Part shown: in pieces, positions 1 through 11,800 of the stretch
Position numbering within the stretch: position 1 is the first letter of the stretch
Layout: each line of letters starts with the position of its first letter
Source of the DNA: Litoditis marina
Taxonomy: Eukaryota > Nematoda > Chromadorea > Rhabditida > Rhabditidae
NCBI GenBank assembly: GCA_964036275.1
Contig: OZ038433.1
Coordinates: 32,397,336 to 32,461,335, forward strand
Direction: 5' to 3'
Length of the DNA stretch: 64,000 nt
Notes under the pieces: model-generated
Seen by the model: the letters and a program-made list of their open reading frames with translations, nothing else
Told to the model about the DNA's origin: nothing
The model's database searches: none
Made by a program: the position numbers and the translations under genes

Positions 1-27
1 GATAAGATGATAATATTTGGTTTGTAG

Positions 28-1115
28 GTTGTGAAGCAGTCTGATTCTGACAAGATCGTTCTCATCGGAGCCGGAGTCACTCTGTACGAGTGTCTGAAGG
101 CCGCCGACGAACTGGCCAAGGAAGGTTGGTACTCTTCGCCAAGTTATAGAATAGAATGAAAGAAAAAAATTTCACTTATATGAAATTCATACGTGAGGCG
201 ACTTTGTTGTCCACAGAAATTAAGTTAAAATCGGGTGTTTTGTCGTAGTAACCGAACTGGAAAACAGGGTGCGAGATTATGTTTTCTTCAGTAATTTATG
301 ACTGTTGTAGAAAGTGTTGTAGTTAAATGTCCCGAATGTAAGAAAAACGGGTGATTCAATAGAGTTAGAGTATCCAATAAAGTCGCCCTATCTGATGAGA
401 TTGGAGAATTGTGGGGAAAAAAGGGTAAAAAAAATCTACTCGTCACTTCTCTTCACACGGCTATATTGCAAGTTCAACCGGAAACATCATTGGTTGCCAG
501 GTCGGCAAAGTATATTTATGTGAACACTTCAACAGTGGGCCTCGTTTCAGGAATCAACGCCTGTGTCATTGATCCGTTCACCATCAAGCCCCTGGACAAG
601 AAGACTATTCTGGAGCACGCGAAGAGAGTTGGAGGAAAGGTTGTCACCGTCGAGGATCACTACGCTGCTGGCGGCATCGGAGAGACGGTTAGTACATCCT
701 GCTTGGGCAACTTTGACCGAATGGACAGAACATTATCTGTTATTTGATCTAAAATTAATTTCTCTCTGCTGAATAGTGAAAGCTTACTGATGTGTGTGCC
801 AGCCACCTTGGCTCGCTAGCCAAAAATTGAGAAAACGGGCCCCTATTTCGTCAAACTGAAAGGTTTCAACTAGGGTTAATCTCTGTTGGCATAACTGTTG
901 TGGTTTGTCAACAAACAGTGTTCAATACATACACACATATTACATTTTGGTTAATGTGGGTCTCTGTTCAGGTTTCTGCCGCTCTAGCCGACGAGGCAGT
1001 GCGTGTGCGTTCTCTGTGTGTGAACGGAGTTCCCCGCTCCGGACCCCCCGATGTTCTGGTTGATATGTTCGGAATCTCGGCCAGACACATTGTCCACGCT
1101 GCCAAAGAGTTTTAG
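28..1115 (+). CDS. tkt: Transketolase, C-terminal part (5' end outside window)
   Basis: Transketolase is a thiamine-diphosphate enzyme of the non-oxidative pentose phosphate pathway in the cytosol; it moves two-carbon ketol units between sugar phosphates. Three exons are visible: 28-124, 551-687 and 972-1115 (TAG stop), with phases 1 and 0 and GT-AG junctions. The joined peptide reads VLIGAGVTLYECLKAADELA, then NACVIDPFTIKPLDKK, then VEDHYAAGGIGE and ends HIVHAAKEF. These are the hallmark strings of the C-terminal transketolase domain, which helps dimerisation and substrate binding rather than holding the cofactor. The two catalytic domains lie left of the window. The exons are clearly more GC-rich than the introns. 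No frameshift is seen. The family assignment is near certain; whether the whole gene is intact cannot be judged. Confidence 0.95.
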
Positions 1116-4100
1116 ATCTATTCACAAGCACCCTAGTTAGCAGCTATCTAGGTCAAGTTCCGCTGTTTTGGTTGGTTTTTAGATCTATGCACAAGCACTC
1201 TAACTCTAGTTAGCCGTTATCTAGGCCAATTTTCACCGTTTCGGTTTTGTTTTCTACTGATGTGTGACACTTGATGAGTCTACATGTTTTCCCACATCTA
1301 GGTTGTGTTTTGCAGCTGTTTTTCTAACGGAAGCTATTTCTATAGGACGCGTATGTTTCTCTATTGTACCGGTTAATAGATTTGGTGATGTAATGTGGTC
1401 TGCATGTTTATAAATAATTTGTTTTTTTTGTCTTCTGTTGGATGGCAACTATGGCATAGTTTTAGCATTGCTTCGTATATTTTAGTTCTGTAAAACTGGT
1501 AAATGTTCCCCTGAAGCCTGGTAAATACATTTAGTATACTGGTTAAAATCTTGATCTAATTGATTCTCGAAATTATGATCCATGTTTTCATTTCATTCGC
1601 TCTTGTAAACACTGAAACACTGGTACCTTAGGCATTTGCTATAAATAACACGTGGTTTGTTTTGGACTCTTCTCAAAACAAGTTGACCTCCGACTTGTTT
1701 GACCTCGCTCTCTCGTTTATCTCACTTTCGCTGCTGATTAAATCGGTCAGACCCCCGTTGCGCGAGCATAGATCGTCGACTGCGGAGGGGATCCCCGCGG
1801 GTAGTCTTCCATCGGATTCTATCTCTTCCTCTCTTTATATATTTCTCTCTCTCCTCTTTCTCTCTTTGTCTTCTTTCATTGTCACTGTCTTCCTATTGCC
1901 CCCCCCCCCCCCTCTTTCTCTCCCCCTCTCACTTTCTTTCTATCTTTCTCTCTCCTTCTCTTTATCTTACTACACACTTCTTCCCTCACCGTCTCGCTCT
2001 TGCTCTATCTCCCTCTATCTTCCATTCTCTCTTTCTGCCCCGTCATCCTCACATCTCTTTTTTTTTATTTTCCTCACCCCTCCCTCCCCCCTCCCGCTTT
2101 CTGTGCTATCATTTTATCTCTATTTTTCCCAGTATCTGACCACGTGGCGCGTTGTTATTGACCACCCGGATGGTGCGATGTTTCTTTTAATTCGAGATAC
2201 AGTGTAACATCTACCCCTATTAGAGGAATAGTCAGCTGACTATTGATCATTCTCTCTTTTCTAGAATCCACGTGACTTCAAAAGTGCATTGTTTCCGAGG
2301 CGACAATATGGGCGTGAATCTATCTATCAGTTTGTCTGTAGTTTTGTGAAAGTGTAGCCCACACATCCCTAAGGTCTTGGACTTTCACAGAGAGATAGTA
2401 TGACACGTTTTCATTAGACTTATATTAGAAGGACATACAACGAATTATATAGTACACTAGCAGCTTTTTCAACCTTTCTCTGCTTATGAAACCGTTATGA
2501 GTCTATGGTCATTTGCGTATTGCGTTTTCCTGTATAAATGTGTATCAATGATGATAAGTGTCATTTTGAAACAAACGCGCCAACTAAGCAATAGTTTCTG
2601 ATAGGAATCCATTTTCTTCCATTCCATCAAACTTGTGTCGTTCTTTGAAGTCATTGTGAGTGTTCTCTGCAGCATTATAGTACTGGGGTAGTGTTATCAA
2701 TTATCAACTGTGCCTATGCTATATATATTCACTACATTGACCTCTTTGGTCTCCCATATCTTTTCCTACGTTTGGGTGGTTAGTTTAAAACATTATATCC
2801 GTTTTGTATATAAACTTCATATTTGATTCTGTTTGTGGAAATGGATCATAGAAACTTATTCAGTTATTATGATACCACTTATTAAGTTAGTTATGATCTA
2901 TTTTTGGTTCCACCGCAGTGTAAACCCGGAAAACTTCATTCTCTCTGTAGAGATTTCTTGGAAGATTCGGGAATTGGGGTTAGGGCTGGCGCGAGATAGT
3001 TTCAGCGACAGTCGTCTTTCAACCGCTTGTTTTCATTGATATTCGAGCTGACCACTCCGCTATTTCCGATCATCTCTGTTTATTCTAGGATACATGTTCA
3101 CAATGCATACTATTTTACATACTTTTACTTAGTTACTTAATTGTCTCATTGGCAAAGTGCGATCGGGCGATTCATAGGAAATCTGGGACTACAGTTAAAC
3201 TTCAACTCATCATATGTTTCCATCTATTTCCATTCCGGTCTCATTTAATGCACAACTTTTCTCCTTTTTTCTGCTTTTCTCCTGTGCCTCTTCTTTCGTT
3301 CTATATCCTGTCAAGACAACGACCATCTGTGCCCTCGTAGCTTATAGGGGAAGGTTAGTGGTCTGCACCTTTTGCAGCCAGCCTAGGTCCAGTCAGGGCC
3401 TAGATCGCGTCTACCAGCCACAAGTCCACCTCCAGCCCGCTCCAGCTGTCCGGTCCCATGAGAGTCTCGCCAACTCTCGCCACCCCCCACCCCCCCCCCC
3501 CCCCCCCCCCCCCCCGCCTAGCCCATCCTAGACAGCTACGGGCCTGCACACATCCTGAATCAGTCTTTTTCCCTCCTGTACATGTTTATCTTTTCTTTGA
3601 ATCAACATCTCCGATACTCATTAGCCATTGAAATTGTCTGTCAAATACCGGGTTGATAAATTATTATTATTATTATTATTAAACTTTTAGTAAACTACTA
3701 GTAGTAGTAAAGGAGGTGTACCCCTGTAGTGCAATAGGGGTATCCTCGTAGAAAACTAGTAGTGAAAGAAAGGTTTGGTAGGAGTTCACGGTGAATTCTA
3801 TATGCAACCGGGTTGGTAACCTAACCAGTTATTGGTAACCTATTTATTAGGTTACCTGAGTAAGTAACCGGTTGGTAACCTAAATGAAAAACCGGTCATC
3901 TGTTTTTCTAACGTAATGTGTTTCCTACCGGTTACCTGCGAGATAACCTGAAAAAAGGGTTACCATAAAACCGGTTAGGTTACCAAAAAACATGGTTACA
4001 TATAGAATTGGCCGGAGTTCACTTGTAGTTTACTGTCGTAACAGAATCACTGTGCTCTGTCTCCTCATCGCGGAACGCGGACCAATATGTGAATCTGTTT

Positions 4101-4351
4101 GTAACTTTCTAACTTATTTTGTAGACCAAAATCCAATTGATTCATTTAATGAGCTCTTATTCCATACTACCGTTTACACTGTATTATAGTTAATCTATAA
4201 AATACAAATGTTTACACTGTATTGTAGTTCATCTATAAAATATAAATGTGTTCATTCATTCTACTCTGACTCCAGAATACATGTTCACACTGTATCATTT
4301 TCACAGAGAAGATACAGAATGCAACTTTTATTAGGTTCTTCAGATTCCAGA
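1116..4351. other. Intergenic stretch between transketolase and ALDH1L; low-complexity blocks
   Basis: I find no convincing exon here. It holds a C/T-rich tract at about 1815-2130 with a C run near 1899-1912, a GC-rich patch at 3330-3540 ending in a long C run (about 3487-3515), an ATT microsatellite at 3661-3681, the GGTTACC island (listed separately) and a 39-bp tandem duplication at 4172-4249 just upstream of ALDH1L. The GC-rich patch followed by an ATT tail could be an old retroposon with an ATT-repeat 3' end, but no diagnostic box was found. Confidence 0.6.
3786..4008. repeat. GGTTACC-word foldback island, copy 1
   Basis: About 220 bp built from GGTAACC, GGTTACC and AACCGG words in both orientations. 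The ends are inverted: AATTCTATATGCAACCGG on the left and CCGGTT..ACATATAGAATT (with a short interruption) on the right. A second copy with the same ends lies at 8131-8373 inside an ALDH1L intron. This fits a foldback MITE whose interior was made by iterating one word. Confidence 0.7.
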
Positions 4352-5837
4352 ATGAAGATAGCGGTGATTGGTCAGTCGGCCTTCGGAGTCGACGTCTACA
4401 AGGCGCTCCGGAAGAACGGACACGAAATCGTCGTCGTTTTCACGATTCCCGACAAAAATGGAAGAGAAGACCTGTTGGGTACGTTGTAATATTATGAAAA
4501 CTTCAAATTCATCAACCTATGAGATGTTGTATAAGATGTCTAATACAAAGAGTCCTTTTTGCATTTCATCAAATTCACTATCGATTCAATCTACCTTATC
4601 TCATTACTTTCATTTCGATAATGAATAGTAGTAAACATAGATTGTTATCTGAGGTTTGGGTGTGAAACAGAGATCTTCCCACTATAGAGTTCGGTTCGCT
4701 GTTTCGGAAGCAGGCCTTAACGGTATCTATTACTCGATCTCACTGTGTTGGTAGTTGGATCCCGTTGCTTTTCGGTTGAGTTGTGTATCTAGATCAAACT
4801 ACAACGACAATTTGGTTCTCACCTATATTATTTTGTTTCAGCCCTGGAGGCAGCCAAGGATGGAGTTCCAGTGGAGAAACCAGCTCGCTGGAGGAAAAAG
4901 GTGGCCGAGAAGACTTTCGAGGTGAGCAGTTGTTTTAGTCCATTAAGTCTAAAATGTTAAGTAATATGTTTAGGAGTGTTGTTAATCGAGTACAAAATTT
5001 CGAGTTTGCAAGTTTTGGAAAATTTCGCGTTTTGAGAAAATCGAGTTTTCGAGTTTCAAAGGCAGAAAACTTCGAGTCTTTCGAGTTTCATAACCAAAAA
5101 TTTGAATTTTCAAATTTTACCCTCAAAACCCATAATTTTTCGAGGGGAAAGTTTCGAGTTTTCGAGTTCGTCTTTAAAAACCCTATTGTTTAGGTTACGC
5201 GTTACCCGAATAGGTTTTAAGTTGCACGTGGAAACAATGTTTGGAATAAATCGAATGTTTCTTAGTTATGAATTATGTACTCTTTCTCAGTTATGAGTTG
5301 ATTATAAGAATTTTATAAAGTTTAGTTTAATATAATTATATATTTATAATAGTTTTATATATTTTATGGAGTATGACGTATGACTTCCTTATTGCAGGTT
5401 ATCCCGGCCATGTTGGAACTGTATCTCTCCTACGGCGCCGAACTGAATGTACTTCCGTTCTGTACGCAGTTCATTCCCATCGAAATCACGGAGGCACCAA
5501 AGTACAAAAGTATCATCTACCACCCGTCCATCCTGCCCAAACACAGGTACGGTTACTAGTTTGTATCTCATAAGTGGCTATAGATACAAAATACGAAATT
5601 TGGTTCAAATTCATTCGAGTGAGGTAGACAGTTTATGGAAGTTTTTCTTGGCAATTTGATATTTTACAAAACGTATATCGGTAACCTTACCCTATGTATT
5701 AGTTGATTTGATTTTTCAGACGCACTTCGCTCAGCGTGCTTTTTTCTAGTTGATTCGTGCCTAGTATTTAGGGAGCTTATCGCGTTGCAGCGGTGTGAAT
5801 GATTCCTGCCAGCGTGGTCCATGGATGATATTGACAG

Positions 5838-5872
<35 letters not shown>

Positions 5873-8800
5873 GTGTGATTCAGAGGTGCGTCCGCCATCA
5901 ACTGGACGTTGATCGAGGGCGATTCTGATGCCGGTCTCTCCATCTTCTGGGCCGACGACGGACTCGACACCGGGCCGATTCTGCTCCAGAAGACTTGCAA
6001 GTCGGTATTGATTTCGTAGCAAACTATTGGTTGCTTTCAGATGCAACCCGGTTGCATGTGTAGTTAACCTGGGTTCTCAGAAGTGAGAGCAAATTTTTAT
6101 TTACGTTTGTCTGTTCAAAGAGTTGAGGAGACTTAAGTGAAAGTGGAATGGGGTGAACCGAATCAGGCATTCAGAAAACGGACTAATATCTCGCCGCCAA
6201 ATAAAAAAGAAACAGCTTATTATGATGCATAATATCACAAGTTTTCATGGATCTGTATTGGCAAATGAACTACCTTTTGTGGTGGCTAATTTTGATAGTC
6301 ACAACTCACAACTCAGTGTGTGTATGTTCGTATTCTTTTAACGTTTCTTCCATTTCAGAGTAGAAGAGAATGATACCCTGAACACTCTCTACAAAAGATT
6401 CCTCTATCCAGCCGGAGTGGACGCCATGGTCAGTTTGTAGGAATTCCCTAGAAATTAGGGCGAATTCTTTATTTAACCCGGTATTCCGTTAACCCTAGCA
6501 GTTAACCATTAACCGGGTTACCTGGTTAACCCTTATGTGAACCATTTCATAACCCCCAATTTCCTCCAAAATACATTGTAAAAAAGGGTCACAAAAGGGT
6601 TAACCTGGTTACCCGGTTAACCTGATAGGGTTAACGAAATACCCGGTTCCTTGTGGAATCGGCCAGAAATTAGTGGTACAATAGGAGTCGTTTCGAGCAA
6701 TTGTTGATAATATTCATCATATTTGATCATGTAGTTTTGAATATGGCACCATTTTCTTATGAACCTAAATACGCATTTTCAATATCGTGCTCCTTTGGTT
6801 TTAGTAGTTAATTTCATGTGAAATACCAAATAAAGATGAGAGAGAGTTTGATGGGAATGTGGTAACTACGACTGAATATCGCCTAGTATTTAGTTATCTA
6901 CACTGCGGCACTTTCTCATTACTCAAATCAGGACGATTATGTGGACCAATCCGGACGCATCAGTCGCATCAGTCGCATCGGTCATTTTCTGTAATTGAAA
7001 CATGTATTGCAGTTTAAAGGACCGATAATCGTTGCGATTGGTCCACATAATCGTTCTGATTTAAAGTAGCAGATATAAGATGAATAAAACTATGTACATT
7101 TTCCAACTACCACCCTGTTATAGGCAGAGGCGGTGGAGTTGATCGCGGCTGGCACGGCGCCAAGAATAGTTCAGTCGGAGGAGGGCGCCTCCTATGAGCC
7201 CTATATCACCGCGAAGCCAGAACTGGCTGAGGTGGACTGGACCAAGTCTCAGACTCAGTTGCACAACTTCATCAGGGGAAACGATAAGGTGGAGTTTTTA
7301 TTCTGAAATATGGTTTCATACTGTAGGAGTCTTGGTAGGAATGGATTGTACCATGCTTTCGGTTGTGGGTTTGTTAGTTACTGAATTCCTGAACTTTAAA
7401 AATGACATGTAGTTATACGTTTACTTTTCAAAATGATCGAAAATAGTTTGAAGTAAAGCAGGCTGTTTTTTGAGGTTTTCAAGGTTCGAAGATTGCCACA
7501 GATTTTACATCATTTCTTTCTCATGTGGGCCAATTTTTATTCACTAGTTGAATGTTGTAGTTTTATTATCGATTTTTCCAGGTCCCCGGCGCCTGGTCAA
7601 CTCTGAACGGAGAACGAGTCACCTTCTATGGAAGTTCCCTCTGGAAGAATAGTGAACTTCCCGCGGGAAGAGAGGTGGAGGTGCCCGAGGTACCCGGCGG
7701 GAAGCTAATTGCTCACGAGAGTGGTCTCTTGCTGCCAGCTGGCGATGGAAAATGGGTTTGTACGAGACTTTTCCGGGGAAATAGTGTCATCGTCAGAGCT
7801 AGAAAAGAATTCGATATATTTTTTGACCATACGTAAAATACCCCCTCATTTTGGTGTTGACTAATGCTCACTTTTGCCCGATTTTGACCGGGGCATGCTC
7901 ACTTTTTGGGGTGAGGTTACATATTCTCGGTAAAATTAAGAGAAATTCGTGTCTTTTAATGACATATGCTTACTTTTTGGGGATGCTCATGCTCACTTTT
8001 TTCGATATGGTGAATGTGAAACAAGGCGTTAGCCTTGTTCTTTTGAGTTGAGTTGAGGTAGCAAAGAGGCGAACGGAGAATGTACGCATTTTACATTTTC
8101 TAATCTTTAGAGCTCCTTTATTTGTGACCAAATCTATATGTAACCGGAGTTTTTGGTAACCCTTTTTCAGGTTACCTCACAGGTAACCGGTAGGTTACCC
8201 AAAACTTAAATCCGGTTACCAAACAAACTAACGGTAAAAACCACATTTTACGTCAGAAAAACAGGTAACCGGTTTTTCATTTTTGGTTACCGACCGGTTA
8301 CCTACTGAGGTAAGCTGAAAAAAGGTTACCAAAAACCGGTTAGGTTACCAAAAAACCCGGTTACATATAGAATTCACCTTGTTTTGTTTCTAACAGCTGT
8401 TTTCAGGTGAATGTAGATACAGTGAAGGTGGGCTCGAAAACGATCCCAGCCAACAAATATGGAATTGTCGAAGAAAAGGGAGAAGCTCTCGTTCTCTCAC
8501 CCGAAGAGGAGAAGATTGTTCAACAAGTGAAGGTGGGCATTTGTGAGATTATTCATTTTTCTGTTTTCTCAAACACCTCAAATCAATTATCGCTCAGGTT
8601 TACCGAATACGTGAAGGTTTGGCTTTCATAATATTGTTTCCAGGCTATTTGGGAGGCCATTCTGAAGCAACCTGTGGGAGAGGATACGGACTTCTTCGAA
8701 GCTGGTTCGTTTCTCTGACATATGTTTCTCTCTCTTTTTTTCAATGTCTCTCTCTCCCTCTCTCTCCCCTCTCTCTTTTTTCTCTCTCTCTATCTTTTTC

Positions 8801-11800
8801 TCTATATTATCTCTCTCTTTGTCTCACTCTATTTCCCGTGCTCTTTTAGTATTCTCTAATCCTCGTCAGGGCGGTTAACGCATGCAACCAGAATGCAACC
8901 AGGTTGCATGTGTTAGAAAATTTTTTGGTTGTATTTCAAATGCAACCAAACACTCAATTTTTGGACATATTACTTGTTTTTAATGCAATTTGGTTGCTTT
9001 TGGTTGCATTTAGAAAGCAACCGAAAGCAACCCGGTTGCATTTTGGTTGCATGCAACCTGGTCACATGTGTAATTGGCCCCGTTGCAGGTGCCTCTTCTG
9101 CCGATGTCACTCGCCTCGTGGAGGAGATCAAATTCAACACCAAGGTCGAACTAGAGAACACCGATGTAAGTAATATTATATAATAATTATAATATAATAA
9201 TATTTACATTGATCAAAAATGTCATTGATCCGTTCCGATCCCAATATGCGTTCGCTTTTCCCGCAAAATCGAGGTTTTTCTTTGACATAGTACCAGATAG
9301 TATTCGAGTTTTCCGGTGTATGCTTGTATTCCTTCAGATCTACATGGCGCCGAAGTTTGGAGAGACAAGTGATATTATCGTCGGAAAGCTGCGCGGAGGG
9401 GACGAGATCACCTGTGAATATGATCCGGTTCGTGGTCTTTTTGGTAATTGTCTCAATTTTACCGGAAATTCAGCGGACTTTGTGTGTGTTTCCTGTTCTT
9501 ATATAGTTGAAATACATATATACTGGTGTATGTAACTTGTGTTACAGGTAGTCATACAAGTAAACGGAATGGAGCTGAAGTTCCCGCACGAGCTGTTCAT
9601 TGACGGAAAATTCCAGCCATCGGCTAGCGGCAGGTGTTCATTTCTATCTTCTGAACTAGGAGTTTTGTGGGGATGAATGACTATAAGAATGAGGACGTTG
9701 GCTTTCCATTGCAAAACTTTGTCCAACCTGTGGCCGTATTCACCAATCCTCGGGAAGCTAAAATACCTTCTCGCACGAAAATAGTGTGCTGGTGAGGAGG
9801 GTCCAGAGGCGCGGGAAGCTCTTTTACCTTCCCGGGACATTGGTGAATACGGCCACAGATGTTCTGATCAACTTATGTCTGAGGTATGACCAAATCTATG
9901 CTGTAGTTTGGTACACTTCTCGAATTGTTGCCAAGAACGGGCGGGGATGAAACTACAAACACAGCAGATGGGAACACGACGATCGTGTTGGCTTGTTGCT
10001 CCTTTTTCATTCTAACAAAGACAAAATATAACGTCGTTTTATAGGACCTATGAGACGATCAACCCCGCGGACGAGTCAGTCATCTGTTCTCTTCCGAAGG
10101 CCAATATTGACGACGTCAACAGGGCTGTCGCAGCTGCCAAGAAGGTAATCCAGTTATTCTTGAAAATGGTCTGTCACTGCTCTGTGATTGGCGCGAGAGA
10201 GTGTGTAGATCAACGAAACGCATACAACCTCAGACAGTCTGCGTCTGTCTTTCTAATGAAAATTTTTCTTGGAATTTTATGCAAAAAGCGAGATATTATG
10301 AAGATCAGAGAAACACAGACAGATTGTGTTTCTGATCTACACGCTATCTTTGTGCAAGTTGGGTTTCACTATACAAAATTGGCTGGGATATGCCGAAGTT
10401 GATCTGCTTTGCCTGCGTTACTTCAATACGTTCTTAGAATATTGAAAATTTGTAGTTTGTAAACTGTCATTACTGATGGGTGGGTTTTCAGGCGTTCGAT
10501 AGCGGAGAATGGCGCAAAATGTCGGCCCGCGAGCGTGGAAAGAGACTGTTCAAACTGGCTGATCTCATGGAACAGCATAAGGTAAGACATTGAGCTGTTT
10601 AATTTGAACTTCGAAAATTGAACTCAATCAGATTCGAGCAACGTACAAAAAATTCTTTTTGAACCAAAGTGAAAACCCTACTGTGGGGGGAGGGGAGGGG
10701 GTATGAGGTCTCAAAAAGTTTTGGGATTTGTTTTTGAAGTTCAAGCATTGATTGAGCAGGATTTTTAGTGTATAGTGTATGTGCATTTATTCGTGGAGTA
10801 TAAACGAGTTTTACTTGTTTTATTTATACCCACATCATTTCAGGAGGAGCTAGCCACGCTGGAGACATTGGATTCTGGAGCTGTCTACACGTTGGCCATC
10901 AAGACCCACGTGGGAATGTCCATCGACTCGTGGAGGTATTTCGCCGGCTGGTGCGACAAGATACAGGTGAGAATCACATATAGGTTATACTAAGAGAGTT
11001 GCGAACTATGCTTGGGAAGAAGTGGAGTTTCGATAAATCACAGACGAAAAGAAGAGCGGTGATTTACCGTAAGTCAAATATGTATTGCGCTATGCTGTCG
11101 CCATACATACAAACAAAAAGGCACCTGGGCGGGGTAGGTTGGCAGCTATGGACTGTCGGTATTGTTGTCATCTAATCATTTGTTTGTTCATTCTTACATT
11201 CTTGTCAGTTTAACAGAAGACACATATTATAATTAGCAGAAGCGAGCAGCATAATCATACTCGCTGAAGTGGGATGGAAATGGGGATATACTTTTTGAAG
11301 TTGAACAGTGACTGTCAATGTCAGTGTTATCAATCATCGTCAAAGCTTCCATTGATAACGTATTAGGTATCTCCTCGTTTCAGGGCAGCACTATTCCCAT
11401 CTCGGATGCGCGCCCCAATCACAATCTCTGTCTGACCAAACGCGAACCATTCGGTAAGTGGTAGGCAAGAGCGATGATCATCTATCTTTTTCAAACTGCA
11501 ATGTTCTTGCATGTTAGCCCGGTATTCACCAGTAGTCAAGCTTGCGGAAGCAAGCGTGTTTACACTGAATTCTTCCTATTCTTCTCACAAGTGTAATTGT
11601 TGATGGCAGTACCGCATAACATCAACCGGGCGTAAATAATAATGGTAATACTAATATTATCATTACTGTTTCTATTCTACCATGTTTGTCTGTTGCAGGT
11701 GTGGTCGGTCTGATTACCCCATGGAACTACCCCCTGATGATGCTCAGCTGGAAGATGGCTGCCTGTCTAGCGGCTGGCAACACTGTCGTTCACAAACCAG

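Noticed and set aside
1662..2207. 181-codon open frame rich in Ser/Leu/Phe
   Set aside because: It is a C/T low-complexity tract; there is no splice context, signal or homology-like string.
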